This document shows, piece by piece, positions 63,225-64,000 of a stretch of 64,000 nt of DNA (the stretch's first letter is position 1; each line of letters begins with the position of its first letter). Position numbers and translations under genes: made by a program. Below the pieces are notes generated by a model. That model was given only the letters and a program-made list of their open reading frames with translations, had not been told where the DNA came from and searched no databases. The stretch covers positions 1 to 64,000 of the forward strand of contig CAICTM010000226.1 of the NCBI GenBank assembly GCA_903772945.1. The letters run 5' to 3'. The stretch comes from Seminavis robusta. Taxonomy: Eukaryota > Bacillariophyta > Bacillariophyceae > Naviculales > Naviculaceae.

Positions 63225-64000
63225 ATGACCATGTCAGAAGAACCCAAAGTCGCCCTCATCACCGGAATTACCGGACAAGATGGATCCTATCTTGCCGAGT
63301 TTTTGTTGGAGAAGGGATACACTGTAAGTCAAAGTCATTGTGGTCTTTTTTCAGCGACTCTTTCTAATGCACTCCTCCAATGCTAACCCCATCTTCTCCA
63401 AAACTATAATAAACAAAATAAAATCAACAGGTCCATGGAATTGTCCGTCGTTCCTCTTGCTTCAACACTGGCCGTATCGACCACATCTACCGTGACCGCC
63501 ACGAGACTGGAGTCAAGCTGTTCCTTCACTATGGTGATTTGTGCGATGCCACAAATCTGGTAGGAATCATCAACAAAACCGAACCTACTGAAATCTACAA
63601 CTTGGGTGCCATGAGTCACGTCAAGGTTTCCTTTGACATGCCCGAGTACACGGCCGATTGTGACGGTGTCGGTGTCCTTCGTATTTTGGATGCCATTCGC
63701 ACGGCCGGTCTGGAAAAGAAAATCAGATTCTACCAAGCGAGTACGAGTGAATTGTACGGAAAGGTTCAAGAGGTTCCCCAGAGTGAAACCACTCCCTTTT
63801 ACCCTCGTTCTCCTTACGCGGTTGCCAAGCAGTATGCGTACTGGATTTTGGTCAACTACCGTGAGGCTTACGGCATGCACTTGACCAATGGAATTTTGTT
63901 CAACCACGAGTCTCCTCGTCGTGGACGAACCTTTGTCACTCGAAAAATTAGTGTGGCTGTCGCGCGCATCAAGGAAGGACTCGACAAGACCCTCTACCTT
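63225..64000 (+). CDS. gmd: GDP-mannose 4,6-dehydratase, 5' part (runs off the window)
   Basis: Exon 1 63225-63323 and exon 2 from 63431 to beyond the window, 107-nt intron (GTAAGTC...TCAACAG), phase 0. Product starts [20 protein letters not shown], the NADP-binding Rossmann GxxGxxG. Following family blocks: [70 protein letters not shown] (catalytic Ser/Thr-Glu region), [13 protein letters not shown] (YxxxK active site) and [18 protein letters not shown]. The enzyme converts GDP-D-mannose to GDP-4-keto-6-deoxymannose, the first step to GDP-L-fucose, for cell-surface polysaccharides. About 220 residues are inside the window, of a usual 350-370. Confidence 0.95.

Noticed and set aside
1-64000. 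tRNA or rRNA genes
   Set aside because: I saw no cloverleaf with A and B boxes and no rRNA-like blocks while reading; a covariance-model scan would be needed to be sure.

Overview
The window reads as nuclear DNA of a diatom, most likely a raphid pennate of the Seminavis type. This is inferred from four things: short GT-AG introns (74 to 253 nt) in otherwise compact genes; sensor-like membrane proteins carrying LRR, ANF-receptor and bacterial solute-binding ectodomains behind an N-terminal cytosolic tail; Ty1/copia and Crypton-like mobile elements; and eukaryotic housekeeping genes (60S uL6, TRAPPC2, mitochondrial phosphate carrier, UXT, GDP-mannose dehydratase). Intergenic DNA is studded with short palindromic strings of the CTAGCTAG and GGTACCGGTACC type.

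Layout. 1-5 kb: a degenerate minus-strand coding-like stretch, a small ORF and two nested hairpins. 5.0-7.6 kb: an ANF-receptor-like membrane protein, followed by a 10-bp minisatellite. 8.5-14.8 kb: a MORN-like/AT-hook/SAM-like nuclear protein, a Gln-rich protein and a basic coiled-coil protein. 15.8-23.3 kb: an LRR membrane protein, the phosphate carrier, UXT and ribosomal protein L9. 24.8-32.3 kb: a young Ty1/copia element with identical 175-bp LTRs and a perfect 5-bp target duplication, inserted at the 5' end of a CRAL-TRIO gene. 32.4-39.2 kb: CRAL-TRIO protein, proline-iminopeptidase-like hydrolase, quinone-oxidoreductase-like enzyme, a two-exon GST and a coiled-coil protein. 40.3-43.2 kb: a four-exon membrane protein with tandem solute-binding domains. 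44.1-46.4 kb: a broken tyrosine-recombinase (Crypton-like) element. 47.9-55.5 kb: a second, heavily broken Ty1/copia element. 55.8-64 kb: a small ORF, a four-exon 4CL-like AMP-binding ligase, a three-exon TRAPPC2 gene, a tail-membrane protein and the 5' part of GDP-mannose 4,6-dehydratase, which runs off the window.

There is no operon logic here. The genes are independent eukaryotic units, often convergent (4CL/TRAPPC2, CRAL-TRIO/hydrolase) or divergent (LRR/phosphate carrier, tail-membrane protein/GMD). The most interesting themes are three unrelated extracellular sensing domains built on the same type II membrane layout within 40 kb, and a very recent retroelement insertion next to or inside a host gene. 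Gene structures were worked out by hand from reading frames and splice consensus. No database search was possible, so family names rest on recognised motifs.
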